Origin: Pollenia angustigena
Taxonomy: Eukaryota > Arthropoda > Insecta > Diptera > Polleniidae
DNA: 64,000 nucleotides
Direction of reading: 5' to 3'
NCBI GenBank assembly: GCA_930367215.1
Contig: OV884059.1
Location: 154,130,511 to 154,194,510, forward strand
Both the position numbers and the translations under genes were made by a program. A model generated the notes under the pieces. It saw nothing but the letters and a program-made list of their open reading frames with translations. It had not been told where the DNA came from and made no database searches. Shown here piece after piece: positions 20,479 to 30,980 of this stretch (position 1 is the stretch's first letter; each line of letters starts with the position of its first letter).

Positions 20479-21969
20479 ATGAGTTTAAATGCTAAAGATA
20501 CGCCCTTACATGAGGAGGCAGAAGATAAGGCAAAAAAAACATCATTAGCCACACAATTGGCCACGTATCGTGTGTATGTTGTTACCTGGAATGTGGGCAG
20601 TAAATTTCCCGACAACATTTCATTACGCAATTTGTTGGGTCTGAATTCTGCTGAGGACCATCATTTACCTGATATTTATGCTTTGGGCTTACAGGAAGTC
20701 AATGCACAGCCTCAACAACAGGTACTTGGTCTGTTTAAAGAAGATCCTTGGACGGCAAAAGCAAAAGATTTGCTAAAAGATTTCGATTATGTAGCAGTAA
20801 AAAGTGAACAAATGCAAGGCTTATTACTTACTATGTTTGTACGAAGAGTACATGTAGGCCATTTGCGGGATATGGAAGCAGAATTTACCCGTACTGGTTT
20901 TGGAGGAATTTGGGGCAATAAGGGTGCAGTCAGTATACGTTTTAATATTTATGGCTGTGGCTTAACATTTATTGTGGCCCACTTGGCTGCTCACGATCAC
21001 CACTTGGAGGAGCGGATAGAAGATTTCAAGCAAATCATGGATAATCATCATTATCATGTACCTCGTTTTAGGGAGATACTTGATCATGATTATGTTTTTT
21101 GGTTTGGTGATTTAAATTTCCGTTTAATGGGCGATGATACGGCACAAGCTCTCCGCGACACAATAGTTAGGGAGGAAACATTAGAACATCTAATTCAACG
21201 CGATCAGTTAAATCATGTGCGGGAAGTGACCCAAGAAGCTTTTCCCCTACTGCATGAACGCAAACCTGCTTTTCCACCCACTTTCAAGTTTAAAGAAGGA
21301 ACGTCAGAATATGACCTAAAGAGAAGGCCCGCCTGGACAGATCGTATTTTATATGCCGTACAACCCATCAATCGTCAACCCAATATGCCTTTGGAAATAG
21401 AACAATGCGCTTATAAATCTCATCCTGGTTACAATATAAGTGATCACAAACCAGTAACTAGTGAATTTACCATTAAACTCTATCCCAATTATCGTGATCC
21501 CTGTGTGGAGTTCAAAGATATCACAATATGGGTAATTGGAGAGGAAAATACCGTTGAATATAAAAAACCTTTGGAATTTGAGGAACGTGATCATGACTGG
21601 ATTGGTATTTTTCGAGCAAACTATACCAGTCTAAAAGAATATGTAGCTTATGAGTATGTTAATCAAGCCGATTCACCACCCTCTTCTCCTGATTCCGTAG
21701 CAGATCCCTTTTGGGATTCCGGTCCTTCAAGACGTCATGGCCATTCTCATCGCCATAAACGAGAACGTTTACGTAGACAACAGCAAGCCAACGAGGAAGT
21801 TGTGCGACTTGATTTTGCCGATGATGTAGAACTTAAAGGAGATGAAGAATATTTTTTGATTTATTTTCAAAACACCGGACTGCGTGGTGTTACTTCAGTG
21901 GCTGGTACAAGTAATGTTTTCAAAGCCATTAAAAGAACATCTTCACCGCATTTTGGCAATGTTGATTAA
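20479..21969 (+). CDS. Inositol polyphosphate 5-phosphatase, INPP5K/SKIP type
   Basis: The enzyme removes the 5-phosphate from phosphoinositides such as PI(4,5)P2 and PI(3,4,5)P3 and from soluble inositol phosphates. The single open frame gives 496 residues. The catalytic domain spans about 30-335: WNVGSK at 37-42, GLQEV at 70-74 with the metal-binding Glu, the loop NKGAVSIRF, the signature FWFGDLNFR at 207-215, RRPAWTDRILY at 282-292 and SDHKPV at 321-326. The remainder, about 340-490 (VEFKDITIWV, DWIGIFRANY, EEYFLIYF, GTSNVFKA), looks like a SKICH domain, which targets INPP5K to membranes. It is interrupted by a His/Arg-rich linker near 418-434 (RRHGHSHRHKRERLRR). There is no signal peptide or CAAX end. 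It resembles the Drosophila CG9784/CG6805 group; exact orthology is not settled. No intron is required, and the ATG is the first in frame. Confidence 0.93.
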   Translation: MSLNAKDTPLHEEAEDKAKKTSLATQLATYRVYVVTWNVGSKFPDNISLRNLLGLNSAEDHHLPDIYALGLQEVNAQPQQQVLGLFKEDPWTAKAKDLLKDFDYVAVKSEQMQGLLLTMFVRRVHVGHLRDMEAEFTRTGFGGIWGNKGAVSIRFNIYGCGLTFIVAHLAAHDHHLEERIEDFKQIMDNHHYHVPRFREILDHDYVFWFGDLNFRLMGDDTAQALRDTIVREETLEHLIQRDQLNHVREVTQEAFPLLHERKPAFPPTFKFKEGTSEYDLKRRPAWTDRILYAVQPINRQPNMPLEIEQCAYKSHPGYNISDHKPVTSEFTIKLYPNYRDPCVEFKDITIWVIGEENTVEYKKPLEFEERDHDWIGIFRANYTSLKEYVAYEYVNQADSPPSSPDSVADPFWDSGPSRRHGHSHRHKRERLRRQQQANEEVVRLDFADDVELKGDEEYFLIYFQNTGLRGVTSVAGTSNVFKAIKRTSSPHFGNVD

Positions 21970-22471
21970 CATCGTTACACCTTAAAAGCAGTAGATTTAA
22001 TGTAGATGAGAAGCATTTAAAAGAGGCCTTTAGTTTTCAAATAGAAAATTAGTTTTTTATTTTTTATTGTTACTTATTTTTGTTAGATCGTTTATAGGTA
22101 CATACATGCTTTTTAATTAAAATAAAAATAAAACTAAAATTTTAATTTAGGAGGTAGTAAGTATTTGTAAAAATATCAGATTTTTTTTAATTAAAAAATA
22201 TTCGCTATTGTATTAAAATAATTTAACTGGTCTGTCACAAGTTTGATTATATATAGTTTATTACATAAGTTTTATGTATGCATATGTATCTACATAAATT
22301 TTTAAACATATACACATCTATAATACTATGTAAACTTCTTAACTCTTAAAGTAGCTATTTCGCAACATTTTTCTAAATAAATTATGTATACATACATACA
22401 TATTTTGATTTCCAATTTCTATATTTTATTAAATAGAGAAGTATGTATGTTAAAACGAAATAACGTACGTA
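21970..22471 (+). other. 3' flank of the 5-phosphatase gene
   Basis: AT-rich, with candidate AATAAA signals near 22121 and 22376. GTATGTATGT and CATACATACATA microsatellite runs follow near 22385-22450. Confidence 0.5.
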
Positions 22472-22598
22472 TGTGCGCTTTCCACAATACAAGTGATTGA
22501 ACGTGCACAAAAATGTATGTATGTACTTATATGAAACTGGGTGCTTTACATCTACATTTTACTAAACGTTCAATCACTTGTATTGTGGAAACAGCACA
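22472..22598. mobile_element. Small MITE with 33-bp inverted arms
   Basis: The left arm starts TGTGCGCTTTCCACAATACA and includes AGTGATTGAACGT. The right arm is its inverted copy with one or two differences. The central loop carries GTATGTATGTAC. Its insertion class is undetermined. Confidence 0.75.
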
Positions 22599-22607
22599 TT
22601 AAAACCA

Positions 22608-22884
22608 TCATATAGGTATATTATTTCTAAAGCACTTTTTTTTTGTCGGTTGCAAATATCTTCCATACCACCGCATCAAATTTAATGAATGATATCTCAT
22701 TTTAAAGCTTATTTCTAACACTAATGACGAAAAATAAATAAAAGAAATTGAAAAATTAATATTTTTATTGATAAAAATTATATTTTAAAATGTATTGAAG
22801 TTACTAAAATTTCTATTAATTATTTTCATATTATGTTACAAAAATGACAACTAATGGTGCGAAATATTCGCACGGGTCATCTAG
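22608..22884 (+). mobile_element. Short non-autonomous Helitron, copy 1
   Basis: It starts TCATATA right after an A and ends CTAG right before a T. A perfect hairpin, GTGCGAA-TA-TTCGCAC, stands ten bases before the end. TC start, CTRR end, 3' hairpin and A^T target are the defining Helitron marks. A second copy of the same family lies at 48897-49157. It has no Rep/helicase. Confidence 0.88.
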
Positions 22885-22885
22885 T

Positions 22886-23238
22886 ATACAATAATTTTAT
22901 TTGTGTTTTCGCGACTTATGTGTATAAAAACGTCATTTCAAATAGTTTTTTTTAATGTCTAATATGTAGGTACATATTTTAATACCATGTTTATTTAACA
23001 CAGTAGTGTTTTACAGAAAGAGACAGCTTCAAATAGAACACACACTTACATTTTACTTGTAACAGATTTAAAAAAATTTATTTGGTTTTACGAAATAAAA
23101 TTAATATATATGTACATATATTTAGGTATGTAATGGCAATCGATTTTAAAACCGAAACGGTTTGAAACCGAAATTATATTTTACAATATCTTTGAAAATT
23201 GATTTTTAATACATATTCATTTTACTTTCTGTTAGTAT
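22886..23238. other. AT-rich intergenic stretch, nothing recognised
   Basis: Contains TATGTACATATAT-type runs and no coding or repeat structure that can be supported. Confidence 0.5.
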
Positions 23239-23240
23239 TA

Positions 23241-23763
23241 CAGTAGAATCCCGATACTTCGTAATCGCAAGGGACCGGCCATTTCTTACGAATTATAGGG
23301 GTTTTCGATTTAGCGGGGTTTCGATTTAACGGGGTTAAAATAAAATAAATACGAATAATCGGGGTTTTTCAATTTATTTACTAAAACTATAAAAAAACAT
23401 AAAAAACAATTGTTAAAAATAAAATTTATAAAAATTATAAATAAAAATTATGCATGTAACAAACTGATCTTAAAAAAATTAATCCACACACAAGCAAAAA
23501 CCCACGAAAAAATAAAAAAATGGTAAGCAAAAAAGCATTCTTTCCATGTTTTTGTTGTTTTTATTACAAATTATAAGTGGTAGTTAGCAAACAATTACGA
23601 TTTATAAGAGGTAAAGAAGATTTTTTTTGAAAAAAAAATTTCGAATTATCGAGGGGACCAAAATGTATGGAAATTTTACCAATTAACGAGATTTTTTCAA
23701 GGGACCGACAGTTTATCACGAATTATCGGGAATTACGATTTATTAATTATCGGGATTTGACTG
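23241..23763. mobile_element. pogo/Tigger-like non-autonomous element (TA target)
   Basis: The ends CAGTAGAATCCCGATA and TATCGGGATTTGACTG are flanked by TA on both sides. Subterminal GAATTATCGGG and GGGACCG words repeat. The CAGT(A/C)GAA(T/C)C(C/T)CGATA terminus is that of the Tigger/pogo group. The 523-bp interior is non-coding. Confidence 0.82.
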
Positions 23764-24299
23764 TATTTCATATATAAAGGGTATTCATTTCAAAATTTTT
23801 TTGGTTGGATAAATGGAAAAAGGAAAATTACACCTTATTGACGTGAACGGTATTTTTTTTTTTTTTTATTAAAGGTACAAAACTGTCAAAAACAAAAAAT
23901 CTGTCATATAATTCTTGCAAGTAATTGATATTTTTCAAGATGTCAAATAAAAGAGTTAACATTTAATTAATTGATAATTTAATTGTCACGTCATTTTTAA
24001 GTTCTTTTTTTACATATATTTTTTTGTATAGAATTCATTTTTAATTTAGTTTGGAAAAACGGCGTTTTAAAAAAGGAAGATTTGATTTAATAAAAAAGGA
24101 GTTTAAAGAATCATAGTTGATTATCTTAAAAAGAGATGTAAATTTTAGTGCTTTTTATGAAACATAACAACATTTTTAATATGGTGGCAGCCACACTCAA
24201 TTGGAAGTTTGTGAATTGCCAACTTTTTAAAAATTGTAAAATTGTAATTTTCCAATCTGATTTTTTTTACACTTGGTTAAAGCTTGTTTACATTTGACA

Positions 24300-24524
24300 C
24301 AAGGCGAATTTATTACAGGTGGTCTTAAAAGCCCTGCTGATAATAGCTAAAATCACTGTTGGCTGTCAAAATTTTGTTTATTCTCTTTTATTATCATTGT
24401 TTCTGTTTTGTTTTATTTCTGTTTTTGACATTGTACAATGATTTTACAAAAACAAATTGCTTGTGGTCTTTGTACGAGTTGTACTTGTTGTAGTACCGAG
24501 ATTACCTGGGATGAATTCGCCTTG
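24300..24524. mobile_element. TIR element family B copy 2, intact, 8-bp TSD
   Basis: The 225-bp element starts CAAGGCGAATTTATTACAGG and ends GAATTCGCCTTG, with a perfect ATTTGACA duplication at 24292-24299 and 24525-24532. It is the reference for the split copy at 1240-4296. Confidence 0.9.
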
Positions 24525-24985
24525 ATTTGACAGTACTGGCAAGACGGTAAGAAAATACATATTAGTTTCCAAAAACACTACTAACTGTCTTCGTGACGTA
24601 GGCGTCCAGACAGTAGTTAAGACAGTTCACTTTTAAAAATTTGTCAAACTTGAATGTTGCTGTTCAAGTCCAGCTAAACGTGTTTTACATGAACTAAACA
24701 ACATTAAAAACAGCTTAAAATAACTATATTGTGTTAACAAACATAACACTTAAATAAAATATAAAAAAAAACAAAGCAAAATAGGTATATTTAATTATTT
24801 TTTACATTTTGATTTTTTTTCCTTTTGCTAACAAAACTTCAGATTACTGTTAGCAAATGTCAAATCACTGTTCAATTTTACTGTCTGCAAAATTTGCTAG
24901 ACAGTAGACAAGACAGTTGGAAAAGTGTGCATGGATTAGTATAAAAGTTTGCATGTATTGCTACTGTATTGCCAGTACTGGCAAG

Positions 24986-25951
24986 CCCAGCGGGAAAACT
25001 CAGAAGACCTTCTTACTTCAGGCCTTTTTAAAGGCCTGCTTAAAAAATTTTTTGATTTAATTCATATTCTTACGTAACTGCTAAAGAATGCCTCATAGAA
25101 GGCCTCGGCTCTTTGGTATGAGAAGCGAGAAAAGAAGGAGTAACATTTTTTGTTTTGTTTTTTTTGCACAAGCAAAAGCAAAAGAATTCAAATCCCTTTA
25201 CAAAAACAAAGTAAAATATGCTGTAAATCATTTTAGTTGAAGTGGAAAAGAGAAAGAGTAAAATTTTTTGTTTTGTTTTTTTCAGATCCCGTTATCAAAA
25301 CAAAGTAACAAAGTAGGTGCATATTAAAATACAAAATAAAAACAATAATGTAAATCATTTTAGTTGAGTTTTGTCCATTAAGGAAGATAGGTACTTGTGC
25401 TTAAAAGTTTTTTTTATTATAGGTATTCTTTTATTTACAATGTTTAGCAAATTTGATTATTTCAATAAAAAAATAGGTACCTATCACAAGTGTTATTAAA
25501 CCACAATAAGTTTAATAAAATATATAAACATACGTTACATGAAGCCTATTCAGTCTTCTAATTTTATTTGTAAGGAAATATTCCTTAATGTTTTAGACTG
25601 ATAGCCCTTCAATATGACCTTTAATGCATTTGTAGAAGGATGGTCTGAAAGGCCTTTTAAGAGCCATTAATTGAAAGGCCTTTTAACATACCTTTCTTAA
25701 AAGCCCTTCAAGATAACCTTTTTGCTAAGGCCTTTTGAAAGTCGTTCTCTGGAAAGCCTTCTAAGAGCCATTTATTTGAAGGCCTTTAAGAAGCTCTTGG
25801 GAAGAATGGAAAGCGGAAGGCCTTCTCCGCAATGACAACTCGTGTAAAAAAGATATGAGTATGGAATGGAGCGAGAAGGCCTTGTTTATCCAAAAGAAGG
25901 GGTACAGAGGCCTTCTGGAAGGCCTCCGTACTCCTTCTTTTTCCCGCTGGG
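24986..25951. mobile_element. TIR element family E, CCCAGCGGG ends, 2-bp TSD
   Basis: The ends are CCCAGCGGGAAAA and TTTTTCCCGCTGGG, with AG at both sides. Comparison with the uninterrupted GGCAAGACGGTAAG at 24541 supports the boundary. The interior repeats AAGGCCTT and GAAAGGCCTT many times. A homologous right half begins the window. Confidence 0.8.
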
Positions 25952-26052
25952 AGACAGTAAGCATATACATATTAGTTGGCAAAACAATGCAAAAACAAAA
26001 TAGCTGTAAAAGTGTTTATGTATTAGTGAAAAAGTTTGAATGAATTGCTACT

Positions 26053-26478
26053 CCCTGCAAATAAAATTGGACCACCTGACCCATTTTGATAAAATGGACT
26101 ACTCCATGGACTAGTCCGATGTAATGCAAGCATGGACCATGCCATTGTTAAAAAGTGTTTGTAGTGAGACGACATGTCTTCGTTTTTTAACGACATGCTT
26201 TCGTTTTTAAACGACTTCAAAACTAATCCTCTTGAGTATACCATGGAGTAGTTTTAAAACTACTCCTTACTGGTCCAAAGGTGGGTTATATACCATGGAG
26301 TAGTTTTAAAACTACTCCTTAGTGGTCCAAAGGTGGGTTATATGGTCCTCTCCTAGGACATCGTAATGTTAAATAGACCAGGTTTTTTCCATACGTTTGG
26401 GTTACTTGTGGACTAGTCCTGGTCCCTTGTGGACTACTCTTTACACGCGTGTTTGGACTGGTCCTATTATTTGCAGGG
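26053..26478. mobile_element. TIR element family G copy 2, 2-bp TSD
   Basis: The ends CCCTGCAAATAA and TTATTTGCAGGG are perfect inverted repeats, with CT at both sides. It is longer than copy 1 because a 54-bp segment starting ATACCATGGAGTAG is duplicated in tandem (about 26237-26343), and about 30 bp are inserted near 26140-26165. Confidence 0.85.
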
Positions 26479-26669
26479 CTGTCTTGCCAGTACTGGCAAA
26501 TGTAAACGCTATGTAAATTGCAACTTTCGGTGGAAAAGTTTTTCCTTGTGTTTGTTGAAACAAAAATTACATTTTTCCACTTTTCCATTTTTCCAACAAA
26601 TAAAAAAACTGAAATGAATACCCTTATATTTTTTTTAAGATTTTATTTATGGAATAAATAAATCTCGAG

Positions 26670-26875
26670 CTTAGGACAACAAGGTTCTATTTGCACCGAA
26701 ACAATCACCCTTATCGTGTTTGGCGTATTTAAAATACGCCTACGACTGTTTGGTAATATATTAAAGGAAGTAAGTTCACTTTCTCTTTTTTATCTATTAC
26801 CAAACAGTCGTAATCATATCTTAAATACGCTAAACACGATAAGGGTGAACATGTAAGATAGAACTTTGTCCTAAG
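26670..26875. mobile_element. Small inverted-repeat element, two-tier arms
   Basis: The outer arms are CTTAGGACAACAAGGTTCTAT and its near-complement at 26875. The inner arms, CACCCTTATCGTGTTTGGCG and GACTGTTTGGTAAT, pair with 26797-26848. Whether it is one long hairpin or a MITE inside another cannot be told. No TSD was identified. Confidence 0.6.
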
Positions 26876-27040
26876 GTCGCGAAAAACTTGGACCGCTACT
26901 TTTTATGATGTACCTATGTTAATGATATTTTTTTACAAATACATGTTTTGCTTACTCCGATGATATACAGCTAGTTGCATCTGATAAAGGAAATGGTGCT
27001 TATTATTTATCTTTAAATGTAAATAAAGTTAAATTAAATT

Positions 27041-28494
27041 TTTGTACCCTCCACCACAATTAGTTGTGAAGAGGGTATATTAAGTTTGTCATTCCGTGTG
27101 AAACTTTTTTATTATTCATCTCAGACCCTATAAAGTATATATATTCTGGGTCCTTGAGTAATTTTAAGTCGATTTAGCCATGTCCGTCTGTCCGTCTGTT
27201 GAAAACACGCTCACTTTCGAAAAACTCAAAAGATTGCCAAATTGCTTGTAGTTATCCTAAGCAGCTTGGGATTAAAATCCAGCAAAATCGGTTCAATAGG
27301 ATCTGAGCTATGAATTAAAATGTGGAACCACCACCTAAAAAAAATGGATAATTTTGTTACAAAAACTAACATAAATGGTGGAAAAATGCACAGAATGATA
27401 TAAGATTTCGCAACAGTTCGTTTTATTTAACTGGAAATCACGCTGTTAAATTTCTTGAAGATCCGTCCATGATTTACCCTAGGCCCCATATAAGCCCTAC
27501 TCCCGGAAAACAGTTTAGTAAGCCTAAAACCCTAACAAACAATGCTATCATAACAAATTTTGGCACGTCACAGTTAAATAGGACTAGAAATGACTCTATT
27601 AAGTTTCGTGAAGATCGGTCCATAATTTACCATAGGCCCCATATAAAACCTACTTCCAGAAAACAGTTTAGTACGCCTAAATCCGTAAAAAATAATGCTA
27701 TCATAACAAAATTTGGTACATCAAAATTTTTTAGAACTAAAAATAAGACTGAAATTTCGTGAAGATCGGTCCATAATTTACCATAGGCCCCATATAAACC
27801 TTACTCCCGGAAAACAGCTTAGTACGACTAAAACGTAAAAAAGAATGCTATCATAACCAAATTTGGTACATCACAGTTTTATTGAACGAGAAATAAGACT
27901 TTAAAATTTTGTGAAGAACGGTCCATCATTTACCATAGGTCCCATATAAACCTTACTCCCGGAAAACGGTGCATAACTTACCATTGGCCTCATATAAAGC
28001 CCACTCTGGTAAAATAATTAAATACGCGGTAAACTTTCTTCCAGTTTAGCTTCATATGGCCAGAAAAAATTTTATGCAATTTTGTGATATACGGTCCATA
28101 ATTTTCCTTAGATTCCATTTTAGCAGCCTTCTGAAATTTACTGTAAACGCTGTATTGAAATTTATGTTTTTTAATGCCAGAAATCGTTCTGCAGAATTTG
28201 GGATGATTGGTTCATAGCTTACCATGGCTTTTATATAATTTGTTCACTTGAAAATTATTTAAGTTCAGCTTAAACTGATATTCTACTCAAACTTTTTAAA
28301 ATTGATTCTGATTGTCGATCAATAATTTTATATATGTAGGTCTAAACCGCAACAAATTTTAATGCAGATGTCTGTTTTTACAAAGATTATAATAATAAAT
28401 AGACATCATACAGATATTACTCCTAAAACATTCGAAGTGTCGGTAGATGGTATCAAAGATTCGGCACAGCCGAATATAGCACTCTAACTTGTTT
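27041..28494 (+). mobile_element. DINE-1/INE-1-like non-autonomous Helitron relative, copy 1
   Basis: The 5' part has TACCCTCCACCACAATTAG, AAAGTATATATATTCTGGGT and GATTTAGCCATGTCCGTCTG, the word order familiar from Drosophila INE-1/DINE-1. The 3' end has the hairpin ATTCGGC-ACA-GCCGAAT shortly before ACTTGTTT. Between them are about four units of roughly 152 bp (AGGCCCCATATAA at 27481, 27634 and 27785, a variant near 27937). An open frame at 27469-27762 is a by-product of the repeat. Confidence 0.8.
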
Positions 28495-29659
28495 AAATCT
28501 CAAACCGATAAAAACAATAGCAGTTTTGTTTTCCAATAACTCACGTTCAAATATTAACCTTATCTTGGCAGGAGGCCTCATTGAGTTTGTATCATATGTT
28601 TAGTCGCTTGGCATATGGGCATTTCCATCATGTCGAACGTGACCATCGTACACATTTAAAGTTAAAAAAAAGTCAAAACAAAACGTATATTTATTTTGGT
28701 AATATGTAGATTCAAGTTATAGCTTTTAATTAGCGCTATAATTGGTGATATTGTTCATTTTGATAAATTGTTTCGTTTTCAAGAAAATCGCAAAAAAAAC
28801 AACGCATTTGCACGTGACGAAAACAGAAGTGGTTTTTGTGGCCATTTTTTCGAATGCCGATTTCAGCGAAACCTGAGGCAATATTTCAATGCAAAAAATT
28901 GTAGAATGTTATGCACTCATATCTCTTAAATATGGCTGTCATTTTAAATAAAAATAATGTATACTTTTGTTTTTTATTTAGCTTTAATCGCTGTCGCACG
29001 TGATTTGTCGCACATGACATTTTTTCCATCATGATATATATGTTGATCAGACCGGGTCGACCTACATACAAAAAAGAAGTTGTGCCAGTCACCCCCTAGA
29101 ATGAAAGATATGTCAATGAAGTTTCTAAAACAGGAAACATTTTTTTTGCCACGCCCCAAAATACAGCCCTTTTGCTTTTTTATATTTAGCGCTGCCATTT
29201 AAAGTCCGATCTCATCATATTGCATATCGTTTTTCATGGCTTGATAGTGGCTTCATTTTTGTTTTTAGTGACTTTTTAATCCGACCTCAAATTCTGGGCG
29301 CCACTTATGCCATCTCGGATCCTTCCCCCAAATGTCCAATTTTTTTTACGTGCCAAGAAAGTCCTTCTAAAACTACGTATGTATAGATTTTAATATGCCC
29401 ACTTTTATTACACGCCTACAAATTAAGCCCCTTTTTTCTTTTTCACACACATACTACATTAAATCAGGTAGAAGCCAATACAAGCAATAATATTGTCATC
29501 AGTCACGCCCTAAAATAAAAGGTATATTTATTAAGTTTGAAAAACTTAAAAAAATTGTTTTTTCCACACCCTAAATTACAGCACTTTTTGTTTTATATAT
29601 GTACATACCTATATAGCATCGTCATTTAAAGTCTAATCTCTTCGTATCGTATATCATTG
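28495..29659. other. Intergenic stretch with GTCGCACGTGAC words and a local duplication
   Basis: No gene is seen. GTCGAACGTGAC (28639), GCACGTGACG (28811), GTCGCACGTGATTTGTCGCA (28991) and GTCGCACATGAC (30291) recur, suggesting subterminal repeats of an unclassified element. A segment near 29085-29175 (CACGCCCCAAAATACAGC) is duplicated in diverged form near 29500-29585 (CACACCCTAAATTACAGC). Confidence 0.35.
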
Positions 29660-29662
29660 TAA

Positions 29663-29984
29663 GTCTGCTTTCACAAGTTTCATCTTTTGATGCTCAACTC
29701 TTATGTTTTTAGGTGAGAGAAGAAAGAAGAGAGGGGGTTAGTACGGAGATGCCTGTACTCGGTCAGTACGCTTTGTGTTTTTATTCATTGATTGGTATAT
29801 GCACAATGATGGCTCCATTACATTTTTTTCTTTTCCTTTTCTCTTTGATTCGCTGTTAATAAAATTGTTGTTGTTTTGAACCGAAAAAAGTTGAAACCGA
29901 TTGCTGCGTGTGATTATATTGGCATCTTTAAAAGGGAATTGAAAAGAAGTTGAGCATCAAAAGATGAAATGTGTAAATTTAGAC
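29663..29984. mobile_element. PIF/Harbinger-like MITE (diverged)
   Basis: The arms GTCTGCTTTCACAAGTTTCA and CATCTTTTGATGCTCAACT are mirrored at 29946-29984. Flanks read TAA on the left and TTA on the right, so the TSD is imperfect. The motif TTTTTAGGTGAGAGAAG recalls the interior of the MITE at 14030. Confidence 0.65.
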
Positions 29985-29989
29985 TTAAT

Positions 29990-30980
29990 GGCTAGAATAT
30001 GGCTTTATTTTTTAATTTAGTGCTTTTTTGCTCATCTAGATTTAAATGATTGAAATGTATATATTAACATAAATAAATCATTTACATAGGATATAAAAAA
30101 TTATTTTCAAATTATTAATTTTCACACTTACGATGTCGCACGTAAACAACTTTATGTAAGTACCAAGATCACAAATCTTGCTATTTTTTTTTTTTTTAAT
30201 ATTATCAAAACTCTCTGTTTGGCCTGGTCATTTGATGAGCTTTCTACTTTTACTTTCGACGCATTGATAGAAAATGATGTTTTTCAATGTCGCACATGAC
30301 ATCGAAATATGAGATAATACAAAGAAAAAAATTACAGTTATTTCCAATCGCATAGTTTCTTGTGCATTCTATTCTGACTCTTTGTACCTTCCGAAAACTT
30401 TTAGAGAGAAAAAATCAATGCATAATGTCTCTCTTAAAGAACTGTTATCATAGCAACAATAGAAATATCCAAATAAGAAAAGTTGCACTTGTTCCACTTT
30501 GCATTCATAAATCTTAAAGTGGGTTATAAATAAATATAAAATTTTTTTACTTTTATTAAATTTGATTGTTTTCCTGTTTAAATATGATAAAATAAAGTTT
30601 TTTCAAGAACTTATAATTTTTTTGTTGCGGTGGACCTTTCGGTCCATATACCTTGATAGTCATTTAAATTTTGATGTTCATATAAGTCATATCATTGCTT
30701 CGATGTCTTTTACACTGAAACGCTAATATAACTAACTAGGTTGTTATCTACCAGTTTGTGTCAAGAAAAAATACGTTTTTTCTGTATGCATGCCCGTTTT
30801 CCTTATATTTTTCTGGTTTATTGGCACCTATAAAAAATTTAGAATGTGATGGAAATCAATTTCTTCCTTTTCAGTATTTCTAAGGTGAAAATTTAAAACA
30901 TTAAAAAATTTGAATTATTATATAAAATTCTCTTAAAATCAAGTTTTGCATTTGCAAAAAAAATGGAGCAATTTTTTAAT
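29990..30980. other. AT-rich intergenic stretch, nothing recognised
   Basis: Apart from two GTCGCAC words (30134, 30291), no structure or coding segment was supported. Confidence 0.45.

Larger units (their letters stand above)
24281..26510. mobile_element. TIR element family F, host of three insertions
   Basis: The arms are AGCTTGTTTACATTTGACAG and, inverted from 26510, AGCGTTTACATTTGCCAG, continuing as TACTGGCAAGAC. Three guests interrupt it: 24300-24524, 24986-25951 and 26053-26478. A further internal GCCAGTACTGGCAAG at 24971 suggests two tandem F units. Confidence 0.65.
23778..26624. mobile_element. Outer TIR element of a nest (family M)
   Basis: The ends AGGGTATTCATTTCA and TGAAATGAATACCCT are inverted; similarity continues for about 45 bp (GGTTGGATAAATGGAAAAA against a slightly diverged partner). 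AGGGTATTCATTCGG at 1131 is a related terminus. The body contains the element at 24281-26510 and its guests. The TSD is ambiguous (TATA-rich flanks). Confidence 0.65.

Noticed and set aside
21349..21594. Minus-strand frame inside the 5-phosphatase gene
   Set aside because: It is the shadow of the strongly supported plus-strand coding sequence.
27469..27762. 97-codon ORF with repeated YPRPHI-S/KPTS peptide
   Set aside because: It is the translation of the 152-bp internal repeats of a DINE-1-like element and is not preserved in the second copy.
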